From assembly GCF_910592395.1 (NCBI RefSeq), contig NC_088308.1, positions 26,489,501 through 26,553,500 of the forward strand: DNA of 64,000 bases, in the 5' to 3' direction. Positions 1 through 14,300 of the stretch are shown piece after piece. Source of the stretch: Lineus longissimus (Eukaryota > Nemertea > Pilidiophora > Heteronemertea > Lineidae). Made by a program: the position numbers and the translations under genes. Position 1 is the stretch's first letter; every line of letters starts with the position of its first letter. The notes beneath the pieces were generated by a model. That model searched no databases. It was not told where the DNA came from and was given only the letters and a program-made list of their open reading frames with translations.

Positions 1-159
1 AGTTCTTCTAGTATTAGTAATAACAGGTGACGCCACCGAAAATATGGATGGGTTTATATCATCACCGATAGTGGCGCTCAGGTCACAGTATCTAAAAATA
101 GATTTTATGAGAAAAATTGTTGGACATCGGAACTTTAGGGAAATTACAAGACTCTCAAT

Positions 160-3100
160 ATGCCATACGATCTAGAAAAATTGTTCGGTTACCCAGTACT
201 GGTCCATGCAGTTGCAGGAGCTGTGGTAAGTCATGGAGTGGAGAGAAAAACTAGGCCTACTCCCATCAATCAATGCAGCGCATCATCATGATCATCATGC
301 ATGATGATGATGCAGCCATGCCCATATGATATAGGCCTACAGTGATAGCCTACACAACTACAGTGAACACTAACAGTTGTCAAATAATCAGTGATAATCC
401 TTCACTCAGTCAAAGAGTCATGATGTCCTGGCGCCGGCGGTCATCCTATTCCTAAACAGCGTCCATCAGGTTTAAAGGAAACGAAATAAGTACACCATAA
501 AACATACTTACTTCCTGAAAATTTCATGATATTTGGGTTTAACTTAAGTCATTTCAATAGCCAGATCTTGATGAACTTTCAATGATTCTGCAGGGTATGG
601 CCACATCTATGATTGTCTTCTATCCGCTCGACACAGCGAGGACAAGATTACAAAGTAAGTCCAATGAAGTTATTATAATACCTTTGCTGGTTGGGAAGAA
701 CTACCAATACCATCTTCTCCCTCAGCTACTAAAGAAGAAACTTTTGTTCCAAGAGTTAGCAATCTGGAAGGAGTGTATTTGCAATAATAGTCATGGATTA
801 TGCAAGGTTATTCTAAACATCCTGTGGATTAGCCGACGAATCTGTTCTTCCACTTTCTACATGTATGTCCATTGGATTGGTCTAAGTGAACTTCAAAATG
901 TTCTGAACACCAGAATTGTCAATTCTTCTTTTAGATTTTAGAATGAGCTGTAAAAGTGTATAAATGTATGGACAGATTTCCAGTGCTGGTATGATACATA
1001 CATGGTTCTGTCAGGCTTGAAGAATGTTTACAGACATTCAGTGCTCAATTTAATTCTCTTTCAGTTGATGATCAAAGGAAGGCCAAATCCACTCCTGCCG
1101 TTATTGCCGAGATATTTAAAGAAGAACGATTGTAAGTATCAAAATACATTGCATCTCTGCTCTCCGATTAAGGTAAAACTATAGTAACTCCATTTTATCA
1201 TTGCAAAACACACCAGAACTCACCCAAACCCCACAAAATGGTGAAAGTATTGCAAGGAGGACATTGTTATCAATGGTCTAAATGGCCTCTGAACAATATC
1301 TGGTCCAATTTCAGTGTTTGAGAGTGTTGTGGTGTTCCTAAGATCAGCAAGATGGAGTCACTATTGTTTTACCTTAATTCATATCATATCCTGATGGACT
1401 TCTTCAAAAATCTTATGAACATTTTGTCCTCAGAACTGTTTAGTGTGTTGGTATTGGAATTCAGCCTCACTGCTGCTCAATCTCCAAATTGATCATATTT
1501 TTTTAGTCCTGTGGCACTCAAATCATCTGTTGCGCAGTCAAAGTTAACTCATCTAGATCTGTTTTTTTCAGCTTGGGTCTCTACCGAGGCGTTTTTCCGC
1601 TCCTAACAACTATCACAACGTCTTACTTTGTGTACTTCTATGTCTACAATGGTTTGAAAGCAGTTGCATTCTACGATAACAGCAAACCTGGTGCTATCTC
1701 AGATCTCGGAATTGCATTTATAGCAGGTCAGTTGACCACTGTCAGAAATCTTTAAATGGTACTATCATCGGAAAACATTGATTGAGGGTTTTCCATGAGA
1801 GGTCAGGTCAACTATGTTTAAATTCTGCAGGGCAATTGCTGTTTCTTGCACTCGGGAATAGTCAACTGTTCTAAGAGAGTGGGGAACCAATCTCACCAGC
1901 AGTACATGAATCCCAGGACGTCCTATCGGGAGCTAAGATGCATCAAACATTGGAGGGGGCTCATTCCATGACGTCTGACAGGGGAGAATTCACTTCAAAA
2001 TTTGCCAGCCAGTTCAAGTGACCATGGCAATGAACATAGCCACTTGGCTACCCTCCAGGATTGCTAATGAACTTTTCTGTTTCCTCTTAGAATTCATTTT
2101 TTTACAAACTTACTTATGAATATCTACTTGCAGCTTGTATCAATGTACTGGCCACCAATCCTCTGTGGGTTGTGTACACAAGGTTAAAGATGCAAGGAGC
2201 CAAGTTCAAAACAAAGGAGTTGGAAAAGAAGAAAATGCCATTGTATACAGGGATTCTAGGTAGGGTTAATAAAAGTTAAGGTATCTTATGAAATCATGAG
2301 TATATTTGTGCTTATTGAGATGTAATTAATTGCATTGAGAACTGACATGATGCATTGGGACCGAAAAACAGCTCTTACTTCCGTATAGCCTGTTGAGTAT
2401 GCTCTGGTTATGCAGAGAGACCGTCCTCCGATCTACACTTCATTTTCATTTTTTGGCAGATGCACTCCAGAAGGTGTGGAAATTAGAAGGCTGGTCCGGT
2501 CTGTGGAGTGGAACCCTTCCATCACTCATCCTTGCTGCCAACCCAGCCATACAGTTTATGGTCTATGAAGCCCTCAAAAGATACATGCAGGGGTTCACTA
2601 GACAAGCGGTGGGTATTGTTTTAGAAGTAGTCAAGATGTACAGGCGTCATACATCCAACTTTGCTTCTTCGCTTCACCGAGCAGTTTACCTACAGTGCTG
2701 TCAGTCTCGGATGTAGATTTTTGCAAGACTTTGGGCATTGATACAAAATTAGGGACACAGAACAAAATTACTTAATTTGTGGCACTGGCCTTCACCAACA
2801 TTAGTAGTGAGCACACCAAGTTTGATGCTTGATGATACCATAAGTAACTTGCCTAAGTATCACATCTGTTTCTTGCAGGAGTTGAATGGTGCAGTTTATT
2901 TTTCCATCGGTGCTGTGGCAAAAGTTGTGGCCACGTTGGCGACTTACCCCTTACAGTTAGTGCAATCTAGAGTGCGGGTAAGTTGTAAGTTGTACTGTTA
3001 GAACTGCCCCAAACTATATCTTTTCCATCCACATGAAGAAATCCAATCTCTGCTCAGAAATGGCCAAACCACGTCTTAATTAGAGCGGAGTCCTTTACCA

Positions 3101-3675
3101 TATTTTTGGAAAAATTTGATAATTCTCATACAATCTGTTGTTATTGTTTAAAATCTTCTCCTCTCCCTTTATTTGCTTCAAGCCATTTATGTTCCTTTTT
3201 CAGTCTGGCTACAATGAAAAGAGCTCGGCAAGTCTGCGAATGGTGCTTGTTGGATTGTTACGGTAAATTGATATTTGCGCTTGGTGCTGGTTGGATTGTA
3301 ATGTTGAGTGACCTGTCAGCCACATAAACCGTGTTTACTTACGTTCATTCTGCCAAGGAATTATGCCTTTCTATTATTGAATACACGTGATTGTGATAGT
3401 TGTTGAATAATACAGCACCAGATATCCATTTATATTGTAATACACAAGCCACGTACCCATATCATTAAGGGAAACTTGGATCAATCGAAAGCAAATTTTC
3501 TAATAAAGACCTCTTTCTTTCCAGTAAAAATGGCATCCTTGGTCTATTCAAGGGCCTTGAAGCCAAACTCCTGCAGACTGTACTTACGGCTGCCCTGATG
3601 TTCCTCTGTTACGAGAAGATTGCTGCCTTCATCTTCAAAATAATGGGCCAGCCACAACTAATTGGAAAGAGGTAG
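160..3675 (+). CDS. SLC25A17: Peroxisomal membrane carrier PMP34 (SLC25A17), complete
   Basis: Mitochondrial-carrier-family protein of the peroxisomal membrane; the family member is known to exchange CoA, FAD and NAD-type cofactors for nucleotides. Nine exons join in frame: 160-225, 594-654, 1065-1131, 1572-1726, 2134-2259, 2460-2608, 2879-2977, 3204-3262 and 3525-3675, giving 310 residues (human PMP34 has 307). The start is the ATG at 160, followed by a PMP34-like LVHAVAGAV segment. Three carrier repeats are visible, with signatures PLDTAR (repeat 1), PLWVVYTR (repeat 2) and PLQLVQSR (repeat 3). The C-terminal stretch [18 protein letters not shown] closely matches PMP34. All introns use GT-AG. 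Introns up to about 440 bases long hold nothing else I can identify except the palindrome near 280. The gene identity is secure; exact UTR limits are not visible. Confidence 0.95.
280..313. repeat. CAT/ATG-rich near-palindrome in SLC25A17 intron 1
   Basis: A short stretch of CATCATCATG followed by its complement CATGATGATG forms a near-perfect inverted repeat around the centre CATGCATG. It lies in the first intron. It is simple-sequence in nature and no function is claimed. Confidence 0.5.
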
Positions 3676-4660
3676 AAGTGGCTAGAAGGAGGAGAGGACT
3701 GTACTCTTTCAATATCAGTATGAAATAGAATACATGGATTGTCCTTTTCACCGTTGAGAATCAGTGGCCATAATTCCACGGTGTTCATATATAGGAAATT
3801 AGATTTCCATCCAAGAAGTTTTAAGACTTAGACAGCAAGCTGAAAGTATGGTGTATGAACAACTAAATATACATTGCCCTTTACACAGTAGAGAGATGTT
3901 AGGCTTTAACACAGTATGTAAATTGTACTTAGGTCATGCTTTGTTCATTGTTGGATTTGTTTTCCAATTCGTCTTCTTTCGACAGTATGTTATCTGAATT
4001 GTTAAGTTTTTGTCAGTATTGGCTTGATATTGGATCAGTTGGTTCCAAGTACTTCCGATTGTGGTGCTGATTCTATATTCTAAAAGCCCTAGGCCCTCGT
4101 ACAGGGCATCTGCTGTTAACTAAGTGAATGGATGCGTGCAAGAGACCGGTGACCCATACTGTTGGCAAATGGAATTTGTTGGTACCATTTAGTTTATCTG
4201 ATTGCCCTCTATGGACTAAACTCAAAAGCATTGCTGAATGTGGTACCAGTCTTGAAACAAGTGATGGGCCTAATACAGCAGTTACACTGGAAGGAAGAAC
4301 CTGATAAGTACAATGCTTAATCCATTAGACTGTCATTGTCGCCAATATTTTGACCTGGTGCAAAAACCCATTTTTCTCAAAATGAAGTGGAGTTCATTCT
4401 TTCTTGTGCTCACCCCTTCAATTGTCTGTGCATTAAAGTGTGTTGGATCTTGTGTTGCCAATAAAATGTATCAATAAATATAGAGACTGAATGAACTTGT
4501 GTAAGATGTGATGTGGTCAATGTCCGGCTAATATCAATGAAGCCTACCTGTTTTGTTTCAAAATTATATTTTGTATTCCAGTGACGGTGAAACACTGTTG
4601 TTTATTTTAATGGTAGTGGAAATTGTGTAATAAAAGTAACTGAAAAGTGATGAGGACTTT
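3676..4660 (+). other. SLC25A17 3' UTR and polyadenylation signals
   Basis: No gene is seen after the stop at 3673-3675. AATAAA hexamers occur at 4460, 4473 and 4629, so the mRNA probably ends between about 4480 and 4660. The rest of the gap to the next gene (to 5314) holds no recognisable coding sequence; it must include the 5' UTR and promoter of the MPRIP homologue, but I see no clear TATA element. Confidence 0.55.
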
Positions 4661-5314
4661 GAAAATATTGTGTTTGTGCGATGGTGAGGACATACCAATT
4701 GAATCTTGCTGAGAATAGCACCTTCTTGAAGGTAGAATCCAGGTTGGTAAGATTAAGTTACACAAAGTCAGTAAAAGGGTCTGACCTATCCACCAGTACT
4801 TTCAAGCCATTCGAGCCTTTTAGGAATATAATTTTCCAACCCAGGGTCTACTGCCCACCAGTTGCCTGAAGACTACCACATTGACCCTCTAGTTCCTGCC
4901 GATAGTCCCCTAATACGGTTACATGTGATTGTGACTGGCCCATAGGACGGCAGATATGAACATCGTCACATTATAATCAAGAAATATGATGTGGGCTGAT
5001 GAGGACACCCGAGTACATGTACAACCCTACCCAGCTGATTGTGACTAGAGGACGCCCACAGTGCTGGTACAAGTTTGTTTGGTGACAACTTAGTGGGAAG
5101 TTTGACATCCCAATAGCATGGCGTGAATTGTAGATTGATAATGAGTAAATGTCAACATTTCCAGACAGCAATAATTATCTGCAATCGCCCCGAGGCGCCC
5201 ACATACAATGTGTCTCTTTATCACAACCTCTCCAGAGACAGATTTCAGTTTCACGTCCACCCAGGAGGCGGCGACACTTACGGGACTATCCGAGCAACCA
5301 AGCCCCAGTCCAAA

Positions 5315-8300
5315 ATGGCAGCAAAGTGCAAGAAGTTTGAGGCTAATATTTTTAACAAAAATAAGTGTGGAGTCTGTTTCAAATCTAAACATGAACATAG
5401 TGCGGCAGCCCTAGAATGTAGCAAGGTAAGTTTGAAGGCGATCGGAAGTTGTTCACCAGTTGAAAACCTGGTAGAAAGTTTGTAAACAAAGTGTTTCGGT
5501 TGGGTGCTTTTGCCCTCTTGCTTGTGGTGTGTACAGTGTACACTGTACTGCGGTAGGCCTGTGTGTATTGAACTACAATAGGCCTAGTGTATGTAGCTTC
5601 TGGCTTGTCACCCTGAAACTACAAGCAGTGGCCTGTAGTCCGGTCGGGTAGTATGGCCCTTTCGAAGAAAACTTACTAACGTTTTGAAACTAATGAAAGT
5701 ATGCGGCAGATTTAATTTTTGTTTCTTGTGAATTTTATACAAATTTTATGAAAAATACTCTTCAAAAACTGAATCATGGATAGGCAAATAAAAGGGCTAT
5801 ATGCCTATAGTTTACATGATCACAGTATGATCAGAGTAATGTAAAATTACATTCAACATAATTCACGGCTCTGTCATTTGAACCCTCGTATCAAGGTTTT
5901 CTCCTTCATGTTTCAGGCTGCAAGAAAAATTTCAAAATGTGGATACCTCTTTATTGCACCAGATCTAACTGCAAGGGTAAGTTAGGCATTGAAAGTTTAT
6001 TTCTATAGTCACACTTGAGTTAGGTGTTATTCCTGTGGTATTCGTCTGCTCGTACATTGTCGTAGGCCAACCTTTCAATTTCAATTTCAATTCCTCTGGC
6101 AACTGGTACCTCTCCAGAAAGCAAGGAGGGGGAAGGTGTATTATAAGGTCATCTCAAAAATAGCACCGACACTGACAGATGCTTTGTAACTTCTAGCTAA
6201 AAGATTTGTGGAACTCTTTCATAATGTTGAGGCTTTCCATGGTAGAAGAGGTTGATGTATACAAATCCATCCTGGGGTTCAGCCTGAGCCTGGGTGACTC
6301 ATGAGCAGTGTGAGAAACGTGTTGAAAGTATGAATTGATGGAGAGGATGAACAGATCATTGCCTTGAAGGCTCTTAGGAAATCTGTGGTCCAGCTTTCCA
6401 CTTCCAGATGAGTCACTTTTGAATCTGTTATCAGCTATAGAAACAGCTGCAAGGCAATTGCTCATGGAGAACATTGCCCTTGAAGCAGTTAAATGTACCA
6501 AGATGGATAGGCTTTCTTAAAAATTCACATGGGCAAGGAAGCCAGAGTTCATATATCTACCAGTAGTCATGCCCTGCATTTGGTGGTACCAAATTGACTA
6601 ACTTGCTCCTGAAGTCAACTGAGTCCCCTAGCTAGGGTTCATATAGCTATGACAGCTGGCATGCCTCAAATTAATGAAAATCATTTAGTGCAAGCCTATT
6701 GATAATACAGAGTCTGATGGTGTACCCCGATATGGAAATGGACTGCCAAGCAGTACATGTACATTGGAATGTTGAGGGCCTTGTGCTTGTTTCAAAGGGC
6801 CTTTGCTCTTCTTACCGAGCTTGAGCTCTGCCTACATACCTGATGTGTGAACTTGCTTAGTATATACTATCGATCACAACATTCTGAATACAGATTTACA
6901 TGTAAAACCAGCTTTTATACCTCATTCCTGACACAGCAAAACCTCAGATGGACAGTAGAAAAGTTGTTCTCTGGCTGATAAAGAATGCTGATGTTGAACC
7001 TTTTTAAAAAGAATAAGGTTTTGGATTTTGGAATATATGTAGGGATTATTCATTTATTGTTGTTTTTTAATGTTAGAAAAAGCCTTGAGTCTATTAAGAA
7101 GAAAATTGGAGAGAAAATGGTATTATGCAGGGTTTCTGACTACCGGTATTAGTAGCATGTTGATCGCCTCAAATTGGACTGGTAACTGTAAAAAGTTGCA
7201 TACATTAGTTGCCATCCAAATATTGGCAACATCTGTACTTTCTGGTTTTGTGATCTTAGTCAAGGAAACAGCTTATCCTGACTCCTGGGACCTCTCTGAA
7301 CCATCTCTGCAGTGATACACATGATTAGTTCAAGTTTATATGGATCACACTACATTAGCTTTAGCAGAAATCAATTGTCTCATTAAAATTAATTGAGGTA
7401 AGTGTCTTATGTGGTACGGCTTTCATGGGATGGTTGTTTCATCTGTATGATAAAGATAATAGTTTGTTCAGTTAGTGGGACATTCTCTATTGATTCAGAT
7501 GACAGTATCAAAGTAATGTACATGTACAGTACATTAATATTAACGTCGTGGCAGTCTATGAAATCATGGCAAAATAAGCCCAAATTAAGGAAACCAGGTT
7601 GTGTTCCAAAGGATGTAATTAAAATGCCTGGATTTTCTTCAGCCAGGGATGAAAATCATTGCAGAAGTAAAGATTCAATAAAAAAGCTGTGTGTTACAAA
7701 ATATTTATGTGTACTAAGAACTAGATCTGGGCTAACATAACCTAAGTAAAATTAGGCCAGGCAAAACACAGTTATTCATTTGAAAACATCAATGGTGTAA
7801 TTATTACTTTTTTCCGATAATTATGTTGTCATTGAAATTCTTGATGGTTAAAGTGACTGTTACATGCGGGACAAACTCTATTAGTATCAGGTCATGAGTC
7901 CAACTTCTTTATCAATATATTATAAGGATTATGTGATTTGAATTATGCATGCAATACAATCTGTCGCTAGTTTGCATAATTTTGCTATGAATAGTATTTT
8001 CTAATGAGTGATAAAGGTTACTATGACATAAATCAGTGACCGCATGTAATTTTACTTGTAGTCGGACAATACTTCATGATAGTGTTTTTTAATGTCTAAC
8101 AGTTTTCAATGATAATCATCACACAGTGATTGCATGAAATTAGATAATCAAAACTGCATTCCGATCTGTTCTCTAGGCCTATATGACTTCCGTACAGGGT
8201 GAATTTTTCCGGTTTGTCTGCAGGAGAACATCCTACAAAGAGGAAACTGTGTCAAGCCTCTCCTAAGTCTCATAATCATCAGGCCCATTTAATTGTTTTA

Positions 8301-11300
8301 AAAAGCTTCGAACAATGCATCTCTCAGCTATGAGCAACTATTATATGTGTAAGTGCCAGCAGTAGATTGACAGCCCATAGATGTCAATTTCATCCACAAA
8401 AAGGTTCTGTATTGTATTGGAACATTTTTAATATATAGCACATAAAAGTCCCTCATTCCCTAAGTTGGATATATTTGGTTGGCTTCTTTCTTTATTCTTC
8501 TTTCTCACAATTACACTGCAAAATGTCACTGTGTCCTGTTGTATTATTGTTACAACAATGGTATCATGCATGTCATGATTGAACATTTCCTTTACACATT
8601 TTACTTGATTCCATTATTCTATTGAGAATACCAGGCATATCCTGGTCATTCATGTAAGAAAAACACTTTCATTCAACTTTCTGAGTACAGTAGCCTGTGT
8701 AAGCCCATGTATGGTTAAAAAGGAAAACCAAACCACAGCCTCTTGTTCATTACTCACAGTGCTTCAGCCATGTTAGCAAATTTTGAACAGGGGTGGGTAG
8801 AAAGGGTATGTGGCTCTGTCCTAGAAATGAAAATATCTAAATATGTCTACAGAAAACGATTCAAACGCATTCAAATCTGTTTAAAAGTAATGCATGGTAG
8901 TTATTTGGGTAACTGAGCCATGAAAAATGGAATTCATATTAAACAATGTGCAAACAATAATGCTGATTTGTTGCCCCTATTGCCAAGAAAGGATTTCGGA
9001 TTATTTCTAATATTACCAAGTGGCCTAGGCTTTATTATAACTATGATATGGTGACGGTGATTTTCATGTCCCAACTTGTGTATGAATGACCTACACCGAG
9101 ACCTACATGTATATGCATTTCATACTGAATAAACTGTGTATTCAAGTTATGATTCATGTTACGGTCATTCATGAAGAATACTGCATGGACCATGTGATCT
9201 CTTTCCTTCTCAACAAGGAGCTTTTTGACGACTTTCTCCATTTTGGTGAAGACACTTTTATCTGTAAGTACCAATTCAAGTAGTTGAATGTTTTCTGTCA
9301 ATCATAATGAAACTCCATTTTCATATTTTCAACTGTTCAGATATCAGGAATGATAAGATGGTTAACGAAAATACCCACAGTTTCACCACAATATTTACAA
9401 ATTGCTCAGGCCACTGGAGGTTACCATGACATCCCCCTCCCCTTGCTGCTATTTTGTTGATCAACGGTAGTACCTTCTTCCAATAGCTGACGGCAAATGG
9501 ATGATTGCTGCTTTGCTGCCCCACAGGTTTGCGGTATGGGGGTTATTGCTTGTACTTGTACTCCAAATCTTGGCAGCTGTTGGCAGCTATGTGCATCCCT
9601 TTCATCTATAGTTACCTGACATCCGCTATCTTTCTCGAGGTAAAAAAGTGACTGTAGGCCTATGATTAAGCAGCAGCGAGTCTGTCCTGTTTTTACACTT
9701 TGTAGTTCTATAGCGGTTTATAGCCAGTTTGCTAAACCTGGTATCTGCACTCACCATAGTACCTGGACCAAACCCCATGCTCTCTGTCAATGGGTACCAA
9801 ACACTGGCATCGCATCGCTCAGTCATAACATTGTTGAACAAATAACTTAGTTTCAATCTGTCCATTGCTCAAGTCAGTCTAAATGTTGTCAAAATTATTG
9901 ATGTACATGAACGTGAATCTTGTTATAATGAATAGAACTTGAGAGTTAGTCATGACTGTGCTATTTCAGCAACTCTTGGCTGATTGATCCATGTTTGAGC
10001 AACAATGACATCTGACATTCTACATCTGTTGAGTGTCAGATTCGCCTCATGAAAAAAGATTTCATGCCGTTACACATTATTTGTTGGAGTGTTTTATCAT
10101 TGAGTTGATCATGTATGTATAGATATCTATGTTCAGAGAGCATAGTTTTATCCAGGATCAAATTCTCATTTTCATAATCCATGCTGTGTACAATGCAAGG
10201 CTAATATAAATAAAAAAAGCTTATACCAGTATTGTACTGTTACATTCCCATTCAGTGGTTGGTAGCTTTGTCCTTGAAAGAACATATTCCATTGAGATCA
10301 ATACAATAATTTACCAGGGCAAATATTTTGATTACTTTATAATAGAGTTCGATTTGAGATTACTAATTAGCAGGTTTGTCCATTTTGTTATTGGTTGATC
10401 GATGTCCCTGTTCAACCAGTTCAATAATGATCTGTGGCTGTCCTTGCCTACACCGCCGGTACCAAACTTTATCAGTTGGATTCATCAAAATCATGACATT
10501 GAAAATGAGTTTCAAAAAATCTGATTGTCCTGATTTAACAGCCAAAATTACACTATAATTCCTGGCATAAGCCATGAGTTATCCTGATGAGAGATGTCAA
10601 GTTAAATGAAAGCAACCAATTTGAGTTCAAAAGTAGTGTCCTTGATAGAGAGGTTATCCTTAATAGAGAGGTGTTCGCTAAGAGAGGTTCCACTGTATTC
10701 AGCCCTGATGGGGTTTCGCTGTAAAGTTTTCAAAACATATTGGTCATGTTACATTTTATACTTCATACTAAACATTTTTATTCCATTAAGTACATATTGA
10801 TTCTTCGAGGCGATTAACCAATCTACTGGCTTAAAAATATCGCTTGACTTAAAGTTAGGTAAAAAAACTCACCCTTGGTAGCATTTCTAGCCAGGGTTTT
10901 TGTAGTTTTTGTAGTTCTTGACTAAAGTGTAGGTCTATAGACCCAAGTGACACACTATTACATGTCCAATTCACTTACACTTGGACAGATCCTTGTCAGT
11001 GCTAGCATGACATGTCTGGGTAAAGTGCTGCGCAAACGAGAGATCTCCAATCATGAACACCTATTGCATGTTATCATTGTGTTTTGGAAGAGCTAGAGTT
11101 GATAGTTTAGTTTTTTCGAAATATTTCAAATTGACGCTCGATTTGGTAGTTACAGACAACTCGGCCAACATACATGACACATGTTCATGAAAAAGGGGCT
11201 TAATATACTTCTATTTCCCAATGAGACGCATGATAATGGTCTTAGAGGTAGTTTGTACATATCAGTCATCAAAATGAAGTAAGCCACCAGCCCAAGAAGT

Positions 11301-14300
11301 AAGGTAATTGTTGAAGCAACCATTGTTGTGTGTAGAAATTGGTTAATATCTACTCTTTACATCATGAACAATGTACTGAGTCAAGTTGCCGGTTGATGGG
11401 CACCTCCACAAAAGGAATATCTTACGGGCCTCTGTGTAACAGACCACCTCTACCAGTTTGTTTTCATGTACCGGTATCTCATTGACACTTACAGTTATCC
11501 TAAGTTATTCTGTAATTCACAGGGGAAGAATTTGCTCTAAGCTACTTGCTCACTCACCCATAAATGTCCACATTATTCTGGTGCCAAATCAAAATTCAGG
11601 TATGCATAGCCCACATGTACTTACTTTATGCACGTATCATCAGACTATGTATGTAGTCTTATACTGCATAAAGGCCTTGTATATCTTGAGGCTTTTACGA
11701 TTTTCCAAAATATTCAGGCGAAAAGTTCAGCCGTACTTATCATGTACAGAAACGTAAACGTTGCAATCTGAAATGAAATGATCTGACAGAAAGTCAAAGG
11801 TTGCAATTTAAAAGACTCGCTTTGTGTGAAATGCATCAGCACAATTTAAGAAAGCGTAGTGGGAGGGCGTTGGGCCAATTTGCTTGGTCTGCACCTTATA
11901 TGGTAGAAACCATTCTTCCAATCAGTTCTTAGATTTGGTGACATATCGTAGCAATTACTGAGTGATGCATCAGTCTCCCACTTGAATGCATTCATCGTCA
12001 CTTTTGCTGTGAAATCATCGATAATGTTCACCATTATTTCAACATGTTCAACAGATTACCAAATAACTGACTACATAGTTGCCCATAACCTGAATAGTTG
12101 ATCCATGGTATTATTTTGTCATCCTCACAATTGGTCATAACTTACATGTAATTAGGATGAACCATTTGTTGATGTAGTAAATAAAATCACAAAGATAATT
12201 GTAACTGAATTGTCCTAATCAAAGGCACTTGGCGTTTTATCATGTTTTCTGTGGTTTTTGGTCATGGCAGGTGAAGTCATGGAAGTGGGGGGAGGGGGTG
12301 GGGGAGAATGCTGCTCTTGTCCTCCATTAGTCTGAAACTCAGCATGCAAACCCTAACCAACATGTATCGTGGCTGATGAGCTGAAACTATTAATTCAATG
12401 TCCTCTACGGCAACACTGCTGGCAAGAACTCTGGCAAAGTCCTCATCAGTAGCATCAGATGAAGTCTGATGAGCTTGCAAAGGCCCTGTCAGTATCCTCC
12501 ACAGCCGAAGATAATGTCTAGCTCACAAAGACTCTGTGCCAGTGTCGATGTGCTCCACAGCAGAAGATAATGTCTTGCTCGCAAAGACCCTGTCAGTACC
12601 CTCCAGAGCAGATGATCTTAACTCCGTGACCCATGTTGAGGGCTGTATAGACCTAACCTGACTTGACTAGTACCCATTCAATGGTGTCTTCTTTTTGCAC
12701 AAATCATTCCAAGCAAGCTGGCTATAGGACTTTTCTTCGACCCCAGTAGAATGCAGTACCCCCTAAATCTCATCTTCTTCGTTCTTCTCATTCCAGAGGT
12801 GGCAGCGAAGATTCTTCATTCTCTACGACGATGGCGAACTCACCTACTCGGTGGATGAAAATGTAAGTCACTTTTGCAAATTCCTTGAAAGCATTAGCTG
12901 CATGTTCAAAAGTAAAGAGTTCCGGTATTGGAATAACAGGCCAAGCTTTGAAACCAAGTGATGTCTTGTTTAGAGAAGACTGATACAACATGTTGTATGG
13001 GGGTAGGTGCTGCTTCCTGCCCCTCAAGACTCATCTCCTTTCTTTCAGTTGAGTTATACTTATGAGAACTCACCATGCAATTTCTGCTGGCACGACGTTT
13101 CAGATATCTTGAGAGGGCGTACAACTCTTTGACACAGGGTGTCGGAAGATGAGATCATTGGTCACTCAACATGATGCCTTCTCTTGGCATCACCTTCGTT
13201 TAATACGACGAGTGTAAAATAATTTTCTGCTCATCTTGCAAAAATTACTTCGTGTTTTTTAATTCAAAGAAATAGTAGTGATTAGAATGCATTGATTCTG
13301 TGTCGGTGGATTTGAGATGGATATCTGATGTCTGTTTGGCTTGATTTGTTAATTTGAATCTTATTGATTGGTCTAATCTCACCTTTTCACCTTGGGTGAC
13401 TGCACTTTCTATCAAATTCTATGGGAGATCAGCATTCAGTTGCTGTAGGTGTGGGATGCGCTGACACTCCCAACGTTAGTGTTCATGTTGGCTGTGATGG
13501 AGGTGATTCAAATAGGCAGTCATGCAGCCTCCTCCTCTCTGATAAAAGGGACATCATAGGAGGAGATTTGGGATGTAGAGCATTTTCAGTGGTTTCTTTA
13601 CTTCTAGAGCGACTTCTATGTTAGGACTAAGACACTTCTTTCGATAACACTGCAGCTTCATCATGTTCATGACTTCGTGATCGTTTTTGTCAGTTGATAC
13701 TGTCAAAAGTACGCTACTGGAATATTTGATCATCCTTCACCTTGTTTGTGACCTTCACCCAGAGTTCGTCACCAATCAAAATTCTGTGACTGATATCTAA
13801 GAGAATCCATAGTACTTGAGTTAAGCCGGTTTGCTTTAATTCCAAGAGATTTAGAATTCATCAGACTGCACTGACGATATTGGTCGTCATGCTTCCGTCT
13901 AAGTTTAAGTTGATGTCTCGGCCTGCAAGAAGAAGACAGGTAAATCTAGTGGTTTAATAATCTCATCTTTCACAGGCCACAAGTGTTGTTGGTATCAAAA
14001 GTACTAGTAGTAGATTATTCAAGTAACTCAATCAAAGGTGACTGCATGTCTTCGGTCATGCCATCACACGGAGAGGTCTATGAAAAAGACATTTCTTGCT
14101 TGGAAAGGTCTTTTTAAGATGTCTACATAATTTGGACGTATTGGATGCCTCAAGTCTACCATAATTATTCCTGTTCAACGATTTTAATATGTCTCATTCA
14201 ATATGTGGCTACCAAAAAAGAAGCCTTCCTGACAGTGTAAGGTTTTGTCAACGATAAAAAGCAAGAGGTGTGTGGGTGAAGTAATTTGTGTTGTTACAAG

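Larger units (their letters stand above)
5977..12796 (+). other. MPRIP intron 2 (6.8 kb), splitting PH1
   Basis: The intron separates LTAR from RWQRRFF inside the first PH domain. Its open frames are short and unrecognised on both strands. It contains relics of a repeat near 10626-10700, a G-run at 12286-12304 and a small degenerate tandem repeat at 12478-12616. I see no RNA gene or embedded protein gene that I can support. Confidence 0.7.

Noticed and set aside
6193-6501. 102-codon minus-strand frame in MPRIP intron 2
   Set aside because: Not recognised and lacks coding-gene context; its length is within chance expectation for the window size.
7070-7315. 81-codon frame with hydrophobic segments in MPRIP intron 2
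   Set aside because: No homology recognised, no splice signals that fit the MPRIP phase, and no promoter or polyadenylation context.
9041-9301. Overlapping open frames on both strands with protein-like composition and a GTAAGT at 9263
   Set aside because: No acceptor is seen upstream, no family is recognised, and frames open on both strands of an intron are expected by chance.
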